Source of the DNA: Paenochrobactrum pullorum
GTDB lineage: Bacteria > Pseudomonadota > Alphaproteobacteria > Rhizobiales > Rhizobiaceae
Direction of reading: 5' to 3'
Assembly: GCF_041929845.1 (NCBI RefSeq)
Contig: NZ_JBHEEH010000007.1
Location: forward strand, 1 to 64,000
Length of the DNA stretch: 64,000 bases
The notes beneath the pieces are model-generated. The model saw only the letters and a program-made list of their open reading frames with translations, was not told the origin of the DNA and searched no databases. Position 1 is the stretch's first letter; the number at the start of each line of letters is the position of its first letter. This document shows, one piece after another, positions 35,787 through 44,040 of this stretch. Position numbers and translations under genes: made by a program.

Positions 35787-36558
35787 CACGTCTGTACCCG
35801 CCGTTGAGTTGAATGCCATTCGCAAAAACTATGGTGATCAGGAAGTTCTGCACGGGATTTCACTCAAAGCCTATGAAGGCGATGTCATCTCGATTTTAGG
35901 TTCATCGGGTTCAGGAAAATCGACCCTGTTACGTTGCATCAATATGCTGGAAATCCCGTCTGCCGGCAGTGTCTCCATCAATGGTGAAGCCTATAAGTTG
36001 CATCATGAAATAGGCAAACCATCCCGCTTGAGCGATGCCAACCAATTGCGTCGTTTGCGTGCAGAAGCAGCAATGGTGTTTCAGTCCTTCAATCTCTGGT
36101 CACATTTAACCATTTTAGAAAATCTGATCGAAGCACCCGTTCACGTTCAAAAACGCAACCGTAAAGAGTGTATTGCCGAGGCTGAAAGCCTGCTTGAAAG
36201 GGTTGGCATTGCTGATAAGCGCAATCATTATCCGGCACATTTGTCGGGCGGTCAGCAACAACGTGCCGCCATTGCCCGCGCACTGGCTATGCGTCCGCAT
36301 ATTATGTTGTTTGACGAGCCCACGTCAGCGCTTGATCCTGAACTGGTTGGTGAAGTTTTGAAAGTCATGCGTGATCTGGCAGCCGAAGGGCGCACCATGT
36401 TGGTTGTAACCCATGAAATGAGCTTTGCACGCGAGGTTTCCAACCGCGTTGTATTCCTTCATCAAGGCGTCATTGAAGAAGAAGGCTCCTCGCAGGAAGT
36501 CTTCAGCAATCCGCACTCTGAGCGTCTGCGCCAGTTTATCTCCCGCAGCGAATTATAA
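35776..36558 (+). CDS. Polar amino-acid/opine ABC transporter ATPase (HisP/OccP type)
   Basis: An ATP-binding subunit of about 260 residues: Walker A LGSSGSGKST, Q-loop region VFQSFNLWSHLTILENLIEAPVHV, signature LSGGQQQRAAIARAL, Walker B IMLFDEPTSALDPELVGEV and the H-loop VVTHEMSFAREV. This sequence class is the PAAT family of amino-acid importers. The ATG at 35776, with GGTGA upstream, is preferred to a GTG three codons earlier. Confidence 0.95.
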   Translation: MLNNTSVPAVELNAIRKNYGDQEVLHGISLKAYEGDVISILGSSGSGKSTLLRCINMLEIPSAGSVSINGEAYKLHHEIGKPSRLSDANQLRRLRAEAAMVFQSFNLWSHLTILENLIEAPVHVQKRNRKECIAEAESLLERVGIADKRNHYPAHLSGGQQQRAAIARALAMRPHIMLFDEPTSALDPELVGEVLKVMRDLAAEGRTMLVVTHEMSFAREVSNRVVFLHQGVIEEEGSSQEVFSNPHSERLRQFISRSEL

Positions 36559-36619
36559 AATACGCATATCGTCTTCTTAACGTGCATATCATCATTAAGG
36601 GTCAATTTAGGGGTAAAAA

Positions 36620-37459
36620 ATGAATATGAAATCACTGGTCACAGCTTTTGCAGTATCCATGATTGCGCTGGGCGGTGCCAATGCTCAGGAAAAAACCGTG
36701 CGTATTGCTACTGAGGGCGCATATGCGCCGTGGAGCTTTTCCGGGCCAAACGGCACATTGATGGGTTTTGAAATGGATCTTATCAAAGATCTTTGCGCCC
36801 GCATGGACGTCAAATGTGAAGTCACCGCACAGAACTGGGATGGTCTTATTCCATCGCTGACCGCCGGAAAATATGATGCCATCATGGCTGCAATGAGCAT
36901 TACGCCAAAGCGTGAAGAAGTTATTGCTTTCTCGGCACCTTATGCAGCGGCCATCAATAGTTTTGCAGCGCTTTCCGATAGCGACCTGGCCAAATTGCCG
37001 GGCACCGGAGAATCCATTTCCATCGATAGTGAACCGGAAAAAGCCAAAGCCCTGATTGAAGAAATCGGCTCCAAGCTCAATGGCAAACCAGTCGGTGTTC
37101 AGGGTTCAACAACCGCCTCATCTTTCATGGAAACCTACCTGAAAGATAAAGCGGATGTGCGCGAATATAAAACAACCGAAGAGCATAATTTTGATCTGAT
37201 GAGCGGTCGTATTGATGCCGTGCTGGCCAATGCCACTGTTTTGGCCGCAGCACTTGAAAAAGACGACATGAAAGGTGCCGAGCTTTCCGGCCCGCTTTTC
37301 TCAGGCAAAATCTTCGGCATGATCGGTATTGGTCTGCGTAAAGATGATAGCGAACTTAAAGGTCAGTTTGATGAGGCCATCAAAGCAGCAATTGCTGACG
37401 GCACCATTAAAAACCTCTCCGAAAAATGGTTCAAAGTGGACGTCAGCCCACGCGAATAA
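36620..37459 (+). CDS. Opine/basic amino-acid periplasmic binding protein (OccT/NocT-like)
   Basis: A 279-residue SBP_bac_3 protein with a signal peptide (FAVSMIALGGANAQ, cleavage before EKTVRI). The mature part carries TEGAYAPWSFSGPNGTLMGFEMDLIKDL, AQNWDGLIPSLTAGKYDAIMAAMSITPKREEVI, VGVQGSTTASSFMETYLK and IDAVLANATVLAAALEKDDMKGAELSGPLFSG. From memory these blocks match the octopine and nopaline binding proteins of Agrobacterium Ti plasmids more closely than HisJ or ArtJ. An opine or arginine-like ligand is therefore likely but not proven. AGGGG precedes the ATG, and a hairpin follows the gene. Confidence 0.88.
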   Translation: MNMKSLVTAFAVSMIALGGANAQEKTVRIATEGAYAPWSFSGPNGTLMGFEMDLIKDLCARMDVKCEVTAQNWDGLIPSLTAGKYDAIMAAMSITPKREEVIAFSAPYAAAINSFAALSDSDLAKLPGTGESISIDSEPEKAKALIEEIGSKLNGKPVGVQGSTTASSFMETYLKDKADVREYKTTEEHNFDLMSGRIDAVLANATVLAAALEKDDMKGAELSGPLFSGKIFGMIGIGLRKDDSELKGQFDEAIKAAIADGTIKNLSEKWFKVDVSPRE

Positions 37460-37471
37460 TTCAATAAAATA

Positions 37472-37497
37472 ACCGGTACAGCAATAGCTGCACCGGT
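37472..37497 (+). promoter_or_regulatory. Intercistronic hairpin after the binding-protein gene
   Basis: ACCGGT(a)CAGC-aata-GCTG(c)ACCGGT folds into a 10-bp stem with one internal mismatch. No T tract follows, so it is more likely an mRNA-stabilising or attenuating element between transport and oxidase genes than a full terminator. Confidence 0.6.
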
Positions 37498-37573
37498 GCT
37501 CTGCCCTATGTCTTTAAAGCACGATTGCAGCATTGAACAATAAAGATCAGGCAGGCACGACGGGAAAATAAAC

Positions 37574-38698
37574 ATGGCATCAATTTCAGAACAAGAGGCC
37601 GTTGTCATTGGCGGCGGACTTGTCGGGGCATCTATTGCCTGGGGTTTGACACGTGCAAGTGTGCAAACTGTCGTGCTTGATGGCGAAGATCTGGCACTTC
37701 GTGCCTCCCGTGCCAATTTTGCACTTATCTGGGTGCAGGGCAAAGGTGTCGGCAAGCCTGATTATGCCCGCTGGTCACAACAAGCGGCCCAAAATTGGCC
37801 GCAACTTGCTTCCGATCTTTTGGCCACTACCGGCATTGATGTCAGTTTGAGCCAGAAAGGCGGTTTTTCTTTTGCTTTGTCCGATGCCGAACTTCAGCAA
37901 TGGCACGATGAAGCCGCAAGAGTGGCGCGTGAAGTAGGCGAAGGTGCTCCTGATTATCAGGTTCTTGATCATGCGGCAACCCGCGCCATGTTACCGGCAA
38001 TCGGGCCCGATGTTGTCGGTTCTGTTTATTCAACTGCCGATGGTCACGTCAATTCACTGCGCCTCTTGCGTGCACTTCATACTGCATTGCTCAAATCAGG
38101 TGTTGATTATCGTTCGCATCACGATGTTACGCAAATTACCCCCGACAAAAACGGGTTTATCCTCACCGGTATATGGGGGCAAATGCGAACGCGCAAACTC
38201 ATATTAGCTGCTGGTGTCAACAATACCATGCTTGCACCGATGGTCGGCCTGCATGTGCCGCTTGTTCGCAGCAAAGGCCAAATTCTGGTTACAGAAAAAT
38301 GTGCACCTTTTTTTGATTATACTGCAGCAACCATCCGGCAAGCTGATGAAGGCGGAGTGATGATCGGCGACAGTGAAGAAACCCACTCAGCCGCCCTCAT
38401 GACCAATCAGGACATTTCTGCCGTTTTAGCCAATCGGGCAATCCGCATTTTTCCGCACTTGGCTGATGTCAATATTGTCAGAAGCTGGGCGGGCTTTCGG
38501 GTGAAATCCAAGGATGGCATGCCGATTTATCAACAATCAGAAACCTGCCCCGGTGCATTTGTCGTCACCTGCCATTCCGGCGTCACGCTAGCTTCCAATC
38601 ATACATTGATCGTCGCGCCCCAAATTGCTGCCGGACGTCTGGATGATAATCTCAAACCATTTTCTGCACGGAGGTTTCATGTTTCAGTCACTGATTAA
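37574..38698 (+). CDS. FAD-dependent opine/D-amino-acid dehydrogenase, beta-type subunit (OoxB/HcnC-like)
   Basis: A 374-residue DAO-family flavoprotein. The FAD-binding motif VVIGGGLVGASIAWGL is at about 10-25, with the DAO pattern through AAGVNNTMLAPMVGLHVPLVRSKGQILVTE and the C-terminal SWAGFRVKSKDGMPIYQQ. Together with the next two genes it makes the set seen in octopine/nopaline oxidases, D-hydroxyproline dehydrogenase and HcnABC: a DAO-like subunit, a small 2Fe-2S subunit and a large FAD/NAD-fold subunit. It is expected to oxidise a secondary amine at the membrane or in the cytoplasm. The 3' end overlaps the 2Fe-2S gene. Confidence 0.88.
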   Translation: MASISEQEAVVIGGGLVGASIAWGLTRASVQTVVLDGEDLALRASRANFALIWVQGKGVGKPDYARWSQQAAQNWPQLASDLLATTGIDVSLSQKGGFSFALSDAELQQWHDEAARVAREVGEGAPDYQVLDHAATRAMLPAIGPDVVGSVYSTADGHVNSLRLLRALHTALLKSGVDYRSHHDVTQITPDKNGFILTGIWGQMRTRKLILAAGVNNTMLAPMVGLHVPLVRSKGQILVTEKCAPFFDYTAATIRQADEGGVMIGDSEETHSAALMTNQDISAVLANRAIRIFPHLADVNIVRSWAGFRVKSKDGMPIYQQSETCPGAFVVTCHSGVTLASNHTLIVAPQIAAGRLDDNLKPFSARRFHVSVTD

Positions 38699-38984
38699 AT
38701 CTGATGAAACCGTTTCCATTCAATTTGACGGCCAAATATTAAAAGTCACAAAGGGCATTAGTGTCGCAGCCGCATTGTTAAGCCAAGGCGTCAACCGCTT
38801 TCGTACCAGTGTTGTGGGCGGTGAACCGCGCGCTCCCTATTGCATGATGGGCGTTTGCTTTGAATGTCTGGTCACTATTGACGATGTGCAAAACCGTCAA
38901 AGCTGCATGACAGAAGTTTACGACGGCATGGTTGTCAAAAGCCAGCAAGGTGCACGTCGCATCGGGAGCGACACCCCATTATGA
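38679..38984 (+). CDS. (2Fe-2S)-binding small subunit of the three-part dehydrogenase
   Basis: A 101-residue ferredoxin-like protein of the type found at the N-terminus of sarcosine oxidase alpha and in HcnA. Cysteines C55, C60, C63 and C76 (CMMGVCFEC and QSC) have the spacing of a plant-type 2Fe-2S site. The ATG at 38679 is fixed by GGAGG four bases upstream and lies inside the end of the previous gene. It should carry electrons between the two flavoprotein subunits. Confidence 0.9.
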   Translation: MFQSLIKSDETVSIQFDGQILKVTKGISVAAALLSQGVNRFRTSVVGGEPRAPYCMMGVCFECLVTIDDVQNRQSCMTEVYDGMVVKSQQGARRIGSDTPL

Positions 38985-40486
38985 GCATCATCTCTTTAGA
39001 TTCAGCAACTGATTTTCTGCCACTTTATGATCTGGTCATCATTGGCGCCGGCCCTGCGGGCATGAGTGCCGCGATTGAAGCCGGACACAGCGGTGCGCGC
39101 ATTTTGGTGCTCGATGAAAATAATGCCGTCGGCGGCCAGATTTACCGCTCCATCACCAAAATCTCTGAAAAGACTCATCATTTCTTAGGCAAAGATTACT
39201 GGTCCGGACGCGAAATCGCCCATGAGTTTGCCAAAAGCTCGGTTCATTATGCAGCCGGTGCCACAGTATGGAGTTTGGAGCCTTACGGCAACGATGACGT
39301 TCGCTCAACAGCCATGATCGGTGTCTCATTTAAAGCTCAGGCACAGATGATCAATGCCAAGAAAGTTATTCTGGCAACCGGTGCGATTGAAAGGCCTATG
39401 CCAATTACAGGCTGGACATTACCCGGTGTCATGACAATTGGCGCAGGACAGATCGCTTTAAAATCCGCAGGCATTGCCCCGAAAGGGCGAGTGGTTCTGG
39501 CCGGTTCAGGGCCTTTGCTTTATCTTTTCGCCGCACAATTGCTTGATGCAGGCGTCAAGATTACTGCCATTCTGGATACCACACCGCGCAGTAATCTTAA
39601 AACTGCCCTGCCCTATATCGGCGGATTTTTAGCCTCGCCTTATTTCGCCAAAGGGCTGTCGCTGCTTTTGAAAGTGCGCCGCAATATCCGCGTGGTCAAC
39701 CATGTTGCAGCTTTACGCATTGAAGGCAAAGACAAAGCCGAACGCATCCGTTTTACCCACCATAAAACGCAAGAAACACTTGATATCGACTATGTGCTTT
39801 TGCACCACGGCGTTATCCCTAATATCAATCTGACCAGTGCTGCCGGTTGTGATTTGGAATGGAACGAAGATCAGCGCAGTTTTCAGCCAATGCTTGATGC
39901 CTTTCAACGCACCACAAAACCTGGTCTATTAATGGCCGGAGATGGTGCAGGTATTGGCGGCGCGCAAGCTTCAAGTGTGGCAGGTCGTCTTGCTGCCATC
40001 ACAATACTGGAAGACCTCGAACTTATCTCTCCGGAACAGGCAAAAGCCAAGAGATCGCTTTTACAAAAACAGCGCCAGAAATATCTGCGCGGACGCAAAT
40101 TCCTTGATCTTTTTTATAAACCCGCCCAAGCTTTCCGCGTACCGGCCGACAATGACACGATTGTCTGTCGTTGCGAAGAAGTGAGCGCCGGAAAACTGCG
40201 TGATTTAATCGCGTTTGATATTGCAGGCCCAAACCAGCTCAAAACATTCGTGCGTTGCGGTATGGGGCCTTGTCAGGGACGTTTATGCGGCCAGACCGTC
40301 AGCGAAATGATCGCTGATGCACGCGATATCAGCCCTGCCGAGGTTGGCACTTATCGGCTGCGCGCCCCTATCAAACCAGTAAGTCTAAGAGAAATTGCAG
40401 CATTGCCCCAGCGCAGTGCTGCGGTGGTTGCCGTCACAGGCCACGAGCCCGACGAACAACACCATCCCACCCCCTTACCACAGTAA
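38981..40486 (+). CDS. FAD/NAD-fold opine dehydrogenase alpha-type subunit (OoxA/HcnB-like)
   Basis: A 501-residue pyridine-nucleotide-disulfide-type flavoprotein. It has a first Rossmann motif VIIGAGPAGMSAAIEAG, a second VVLAGSGPLLYLFAAQLL, and a GDGAGIGGAQASSVAGRLAA FAD-contact region. A C-terminal BFD-like 2Fe-2S domain carries CRCEEVSAGKLRDLI and RCGMGPCQGRLCG. This fits OoxA, NoxA, HcnB and the D-hydroxyproline dehydrogenase subunit. Its ATG overlaps the 2Fe-2S gene, so the three subunits are coupled. The expected product is an alpha-keto acid plus an amine or imine, which fits the RidA gene that follows. Confidence 0.88.
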   Translation: MSIISLDSATDFLPLYDLVIIGAGPAGMSAAIEAGHSGARILVLDENNAVGGQIYRSITKISEKTHHFLGKDYWSGREIAHEFAKSSVHYAAGATVWSLEPYGNDDVRSTAMIGVSFKAQAQMINAKKVILATGAIERPMPITGWTLPGVMTIGAGQIALKSAGIAPKGRVVLAGSGPLLYLFAAQLLDAGVKITAILDTTPRSNLKTALPYIGGFLASPYFAKGLSLLLKVRRNIRVVNHVAALRIEGKDKAERIRFTHHKTQETLDIDYVLLHHGVIPNINLTSAAGCDLEWNEDQRSFQPMLDAFQRTTKPGLLMAGDGAGIGGAQASSVAGRLAAITILEDLELISPEQAKAKRSLLQKQRQKYLRGRKFLDLFYKPAQAFRVPADNDTIVCRCEEVSAGKLRDLIAFDIAGPNQLKTFVRCGMGPCQGRLCGQTVSEMIADARDISPAEVGTYRLRAPIKPVSLREIAALPQRSAAVVAVTGHEPDEQHHPTPLPQ

Positions 40487-40504
40487 TTTGAAAGGACTAT
40501 TTCA

Positions 40505-40849
40505 ATGGCAACACGTCATTTACAAACACCAATCATGCATCGCGTTGTCGAGCATAACGGAATTGTTTATCTTGGTGGCACCACTTGCGATGATGAAAGC
40601 CTCGATATGGCTGGTCAGACCCGCGAAACGCTGGCAAAGATCGACAAATATCTGGCCGAAGCCGGTACCGACAAAACCAAACTTTTGTCTGCAACTATTT
40701 TCGTAACCGACCTTAATCTGAAACCTGAAATGGATAAGGTCTGGAAAGAATGGGTTGCACCGGAAAACCTACCAACCCGCGCCACAGTCGGCGTTGCTGA
40801 TCTGGGCGATACCTGCCTGATCGAAATCGTTGTCACAGCGTATAAATAA
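40505..40849 (+). CDS. RidA family enamine/imine deaminase
   Basis: A 114-residue RidA/YjgF protein with QTPIMHRVVEHNGIVYLGGTT, ETLAKIDKYLAEAGTDKTKLLSATIFVTDL and the C-terminal PTRATVGVADLGDTCLIEIVVTAY. RidA proteins form trimers and hydrolyse reactive imines. Arg in PTRATV and Glu in LIEIVV are the usual active-site residues. Placed directly after an amine dehydrogenase, it probably finishes the imine formed by that enzyme. GGA lies nine bases before the ATG, and a strong terminator follows. Confidence 0.92.
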   Translation: MATRHLQTPIMHRVVEHNGIVYLGGTTCDDESLDMAGQTRETLAKIDKYLAEAGTDKTKLLSATIFVTDLNLKPEMDKVWKEWVAPENLPTRATVGVADLGDTCLIEIVVTAYK

Positions 40850-40857
40850 GTTTTAAA

Positions 40858-40901
40858 AAAAATATGTGACGCCCGTGAGATCATAGGCGTCACATATTTT
40901 T
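40858..40901 (+). terminator. Rho-independent terminator, bidirectional
   Basis: AAAAATATGTGACGCC and GGCGTCACATATTTTT are perfect 16-bp arms around a 12-base loop, ending in a T run. It closes the opine-type operon and, on the other strand, can stop transcripts of phnN. Confidence 0.9.
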
Positions 40902-40986
40902 CGGTTATCGCACTTCAAATTTTCACGGCCATATCAATCAAGCTGATAAGGCGGAGTCATCGATAATTTAACCATTAAAACGCATT

Positions 40987-41559
40987 TTATGATTTGTGTT
41001 TGACGTCTCTCAAATGACGTAAAAAAGCTTCAATAGCTGTCGTGACATCGTCTGAATTGTCGATTTTCACAACATCATCCGCAGCATTATCAAAAACAAC
41101 TTCGCGCGACAGGCGCGCCGCTATTTCCTGCTCCGTTTCACGACCACGGCTGGCTAAACGATTAGCCAACACATCAGGCCGCGCCGTTATCATCACAATC
41201 GAACGACGTGGATAAGCTGCACGAATATTATCAAGAACACGGCGTGAAACATTGGCAATCACAATGGCTCCCTCACCAATTTCCTGTTCCAGCGAGCGCG
41301 GCAAAGCATAATGCAAACCATGCGCCTGCCAATGCAACGCAAAAGCACCTTTTTCAAGTGCCTTTGCAAAGGCTGTTTCATCCATGCTGTCGTGATCTTC
41401 GGTCCCGGCCATTTGTGGACGCGTAATAATACGACGAACAAAATGAAAGCGATCATCATCTTTCAGCTCTTCACGGGCAGCATCCATAATGGTATCTTTG
41501 CCGGCACCGCTTGGACCTATAACCGCAATGAAACAACCTTTGGGATTCTCATTCTGCAT
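40987..41559 (-). CDS. phnN: Ribose 1,5-bisphosphate phosphokinase PhnN
   Basis: A protein of about 190 residues with the guanylate-kinase-like fold of PhnN: P-loop AVIGPSGAGKDT (about 12-23), HFVRRIITRPQMAGTEDHDSMDE, the FALHWQAHGLHYALP substrate region and RLASRGRETEQEIAARLSR. PhnN converts ribose 1,5-bisphosphate to PRPP, the last step of the C-P lyase pathway. The TRP and FALHWQAHGLHYALP motifs separate it from Gmk. The ATG at 41559 follows AGAGG. No other phn gene is in the window, so here it may salvage ribose phosphates or serve a distant phn operon. Confidence 0.9.
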   Translation of the reverse strand: MQNENPKGCFIAVIGPSGAGKDTIMDAAREELKDDDRFHFVRRIITRPQMAGTEDHDSMDETAFAKALEKGAFALHWQAHGLHYALPRSLEQEIGEGAIVIANVSRRVLDNIRAAYPRRSIVMITARPDVLANRLASRGRETEQEIAARLSREVVFDNAADDVVKIDNSDDVTTAIEAFLRHLRDVKHKS

Positions 41560-41998
41560 TATTAATACAGGCCTCTTCTGCAACACAGCGCGGGAAATTT
41601 AGTTCTGCCAATTCGTGCGTGAATAGGTTTAATAGGTGGCAGTTTGAAAGTCGACCGGTGCAAGGATGATAAAAGCTTATTTCATTCATCATGGTTTAAA
41701 TGCTGTATCAAAGCTTTTGCGTTAACGCGTTTGCATGCCTTACTAAAACCGTCTCAATAGCTAGGTCGCGGAAATCATCGGGCGCTTTATATTACTGCTG
41801 CTGATTATAATCAGACCTAATTAGCCTACAAATGTAATCAGCTCATGACACCAGCATGACAAATTCATGCAAAGCACTCACTTAATATTACATTAATAAC
41901 TGTTAATGACAAAAAAGTGATTTCAAACTTCGTCTTACCGTCATATTGTTTTGTTTTCATAAAACACATTGAATTATGAAATAAGAAGCAAAACAATA
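41560..41998. other. AT-rich intergenic region upstream of the GT29 gene
   Basis: About 440 bp between divergent genes with no supported coding sequence. It holds a perfect 14-bp palindrome, CTGATTATAATCAG (41801-41814), and a CATTAA-taactg-TTAATG dyad at about 41890-41907. Either could be an operator. Base composition is visibly richer in A and T than in the flanking metabolic genes. Confidence 0.5.
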
Positions 41999-42610
41999 AT
42001 GAAAAAAACTATGGTTCTCGTTGGCAATGCTCCGCTTGTCACGGGTCTATCCGATATGATCGACAGAACGAATTACGTAGTGCGCTTCAATGACGCTGCA
42101 CATCCTGTCAATCTAGGGGGGACAAAAACTGACCTCTTGATGGTTGCAGCCACCAGCAAACCCATGCAAAAGCGTTTGCAGGAACCTCATTTCATTCAAT
42201 CGCCGATTTTCAAAGCGGCAAAAGAAATACTGTTACCTTATCATCCAAGCATTATTGAAAAATATCATCCGCAGCCAAATATCCTATCACGCCTGAAAGG
42301 CAGACGTGAGGATTGGACACATCAAACTATTGATATTATTGGCCTTTATAAAGACATCCGTATCATGTCTCCACAATTTTACATGCAAGCTTGTGCGGAG
42401 CTCGGTATTGCTGAAAAAGATATGAAGAAACTTTTTCCTAGCACCGGATTTTTAGGCATATGGTATATGCTGCAAACTCATGATGCGAACGAATGGGACA
42501 TCCGTATTTGCGGCTTCACATGGGAAGGCTGGAAGCGCCATGCATGGGATGCCGAGCGCCATTGGATTGAACAGAAAATGCAACAAGGGCGTCTTAGTTT
42601 TCTCCGCTGA
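41999..42610 (+). CDS. Glycosyltransferase family 29 (sialyltransferase-like) protein
   Basis: A 203-residue protein with the conserved blocks of GT29 sialyltransferases: VLVGNAPLVTGLSDMIDRTNYVVRFND (about 6-32, like sialylmotif L), NLGGTKTDLL, FPSTGFLGIWYM (about 146-157, like motif S) and HAWDAERHWIE (about 181-191, like the H...E motif). GT29 enzymes move sialic acid from CMP-sialic acid; bacterial relatives are poorly studied and may use other sugars such as Kdo. There is no signal peptide or TM anchor. ATG 41999 is chosen over a TTG ten codons earlier, with only a weak AAGAAG upstream. It stands alone, convergent with the ScfR-type gene nine bases away. Confidence 0.82.
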   Translation: MKKTMVLVGNAPLVTGLSDMIDRTNYVVRFNDAAHPVNLGGTKTDLLMVAATSKPMQKRLQEPHFIQSPIFKAAKEILLPYHPSIIEKYHPQPNILSRLKGRREDWTHQTIDIIGLYKDIRIMSPQFYMQACAELGIAEKDMKKLFPSTGFLGIWYMLQTHDANEWDIRICGFTWEGWKRHAWDAERHWIEQKMQQGRLSFLR

Positions 42611-42618
42611 AGCACCGC

Positions 42619-44040
42619 TCAAGATTTTGCAATCGAATATGGCAATGTCGCTCTACTATTATGATCGACATGAATTTTTTGCATCAAAGGCGGCACAGCC
42701 CGTTGCGGGCATTGCGTACGTTCACAAATGCGGCATGAAACGCCGATCGGTGTAAAGCTCGCACGCGCCGATAAATCCAGATCATCCGAATAAATAAATG
42801 TATGCGCGTAAGAAATCTCGCAACCAAAAGCCAAAGCATAACGCTGCTGCGGGCGGCTGAAACCGCCTGTACCCTTCGAAATTTGTGTCGCCAAGCAAAG
42901 ATAACGCGCACCATCCGGCGTTTCCGCTAATTGGCGAATAATACGGTCATGGGTTTCAAAAGCTTCATGCACATTCCACAACGGACAGGCCGAACCAAAA
43001 CGGGCAAATTGCAAACGCGCCGCGCTGTGGCGCTTGGTAATATTACCGGCGCGGTCCACACGGGCAAAAAACACCGGCACACCTTTTAAACCCGGCCGCT
43101 GCAAAGTGCTCAACCGATGGCAAATTTGCTCGAGACTGGCGCCAAAGCGCACTGACAATAATTCCAGATCATGGCGCAACTCTGCTGCCATACTATGAAA
43201 AAAACTATAGGGCAGCAAAAGCGCACCAGCGAAATAGTTCTGTAAGCCAATTTTGCAAATTTCAAAAGCTTCATGCGTGCGAAAATTTGCATTTTTTGCA
43301 ATATTGTCGATCAGCTCGCTGGCATGAACCTGCGCAATCTGAAGCCCAAGCTGAAAGTCACGGGTTGAAGGGGCGGCATAAGGGTTCATACACAAAGTGG
43401 AAGTCAGCGGATCAAACTGGCGCAGCACCTCCCCGCTATCCTTGTCACTCACCACATGAATTTGATGTTTTTGTTCTAAGAATTGGCAAAGCTGCGTATA
43501 CCGGCGATCACTATTTTCAAGCTGCAATTCTTGCGATAATTTTTCAGCCTCAATATCGAGTGCATGAATATAATTATCGACGAAATGAAAAAAGTCGCGC
43601 ACTTCTTCAAAAGGCGTGGTTTCAGCCAATGAAGCACTGCGTCCCAAACTGTCGCTCAAAGATGCCAACTGCTCACTATTGCGACGAAATCCCTGATGCG
43701 CACGGATCAACGCATGGGCCATATTGGGCGCACTTTGGCTGACGAGTTTTAATTCCTGTGCCGTCATATTGAGATTGTCAAAAATCGGATCATTCAGCGC
43801 TTCAGACAAAGCCGAAAGCAAACGATCACCTTCGCCAGAAGACAATTCAGAAATATTGATTTCGAATTTTTCAGCCAATGCTACCAAGACTGACGCCGAA
43901 ACAGGACGCTGATTATTCTCAATCTGATTGAGATAGCTGGTTGAAATGCCAATACGCTCGGCAAACTTACTCTGCGTGGATTTATGCGCATCGCGCAATT
44001 CACGAATTTTACGCCCGATATAGAGTTTACCAATAGCCAT
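42619..44040 (-). CDS. Short-chain fatty acyl regulator, ScfR/PccR family (XRE-type HTH)
   Basis: A regulator of about 473 residues. The XRE helix-turn-helix is at about 5-60 (IGRKIRELRDAHKSTQSKFAERIGISTSYLNQIENNQRPVS). A long C-terminal region contains ALLLPYSFFHSMAAELRHDLELLSVRFGASLEQICHRL (ImmA/IrrE-like helix) and a cysteine-rich end, ISCRICERTQCPQRAVPP. This is the ScfR family (COG3800), whose members RamB and PccR respond to acyl-CoA and control acetate or propionate pathways. It is divergent from pccB, which fits PccR. The ATG at 44040 is preferred to a TTG two codons earlier. TTTGCAA-type boxes touch the start, consistent with self-regulation. Confidence 0.92.
   Translation of the reverse strand: MAIGKLYIGRKIRELRDAHKSTQSKFAERIGISTSYLNQIENNQRPVSASVLVALAEKFEINISELSSGEGDRLLSALSEALNDPIFDNLNMTAQELKLVSQSAPNMAHALIRAHQGFRRNSEQLASLSDSLGRSASLAETTPFEEVRDFFHFVDNYIHALDIEAEKLSQELQLENSDRRYTQLCQFLEQKHQIHVVSDKDSGEVLRQFDPLTSTLCMNPYAAPSTRDFQLGLQIAQVHASELIDNIAKNANFRTHEAFEICKIGLQNYFAGALLLPYSFFHSMAAELRHDLELLSVRFGASLEQICHRLSTLQRPGLKGVPVFFARVDRAGNITKRHSAARLQFARFGSACPLWNVHEAFETHDRIIRQLAETPDGARYLCLATQISKGTGGFSRPQQRYALAFGCEISYAHTFIYSDDLDLSARASFTPIGVSCRICERTQCPQRAVPPLMQKIHVDHNSRATLPYSIAKS

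Noticed and set aside
37574..40486. HcnABC hydrogen cyanide synthase
   Set aside because: Subunit types are the same, but the linked OccT-like importer and RidA fit an opine or imino-acid dehydrogenase better; glycine-to-HCN conversion cannot be excluded from sequence alone.
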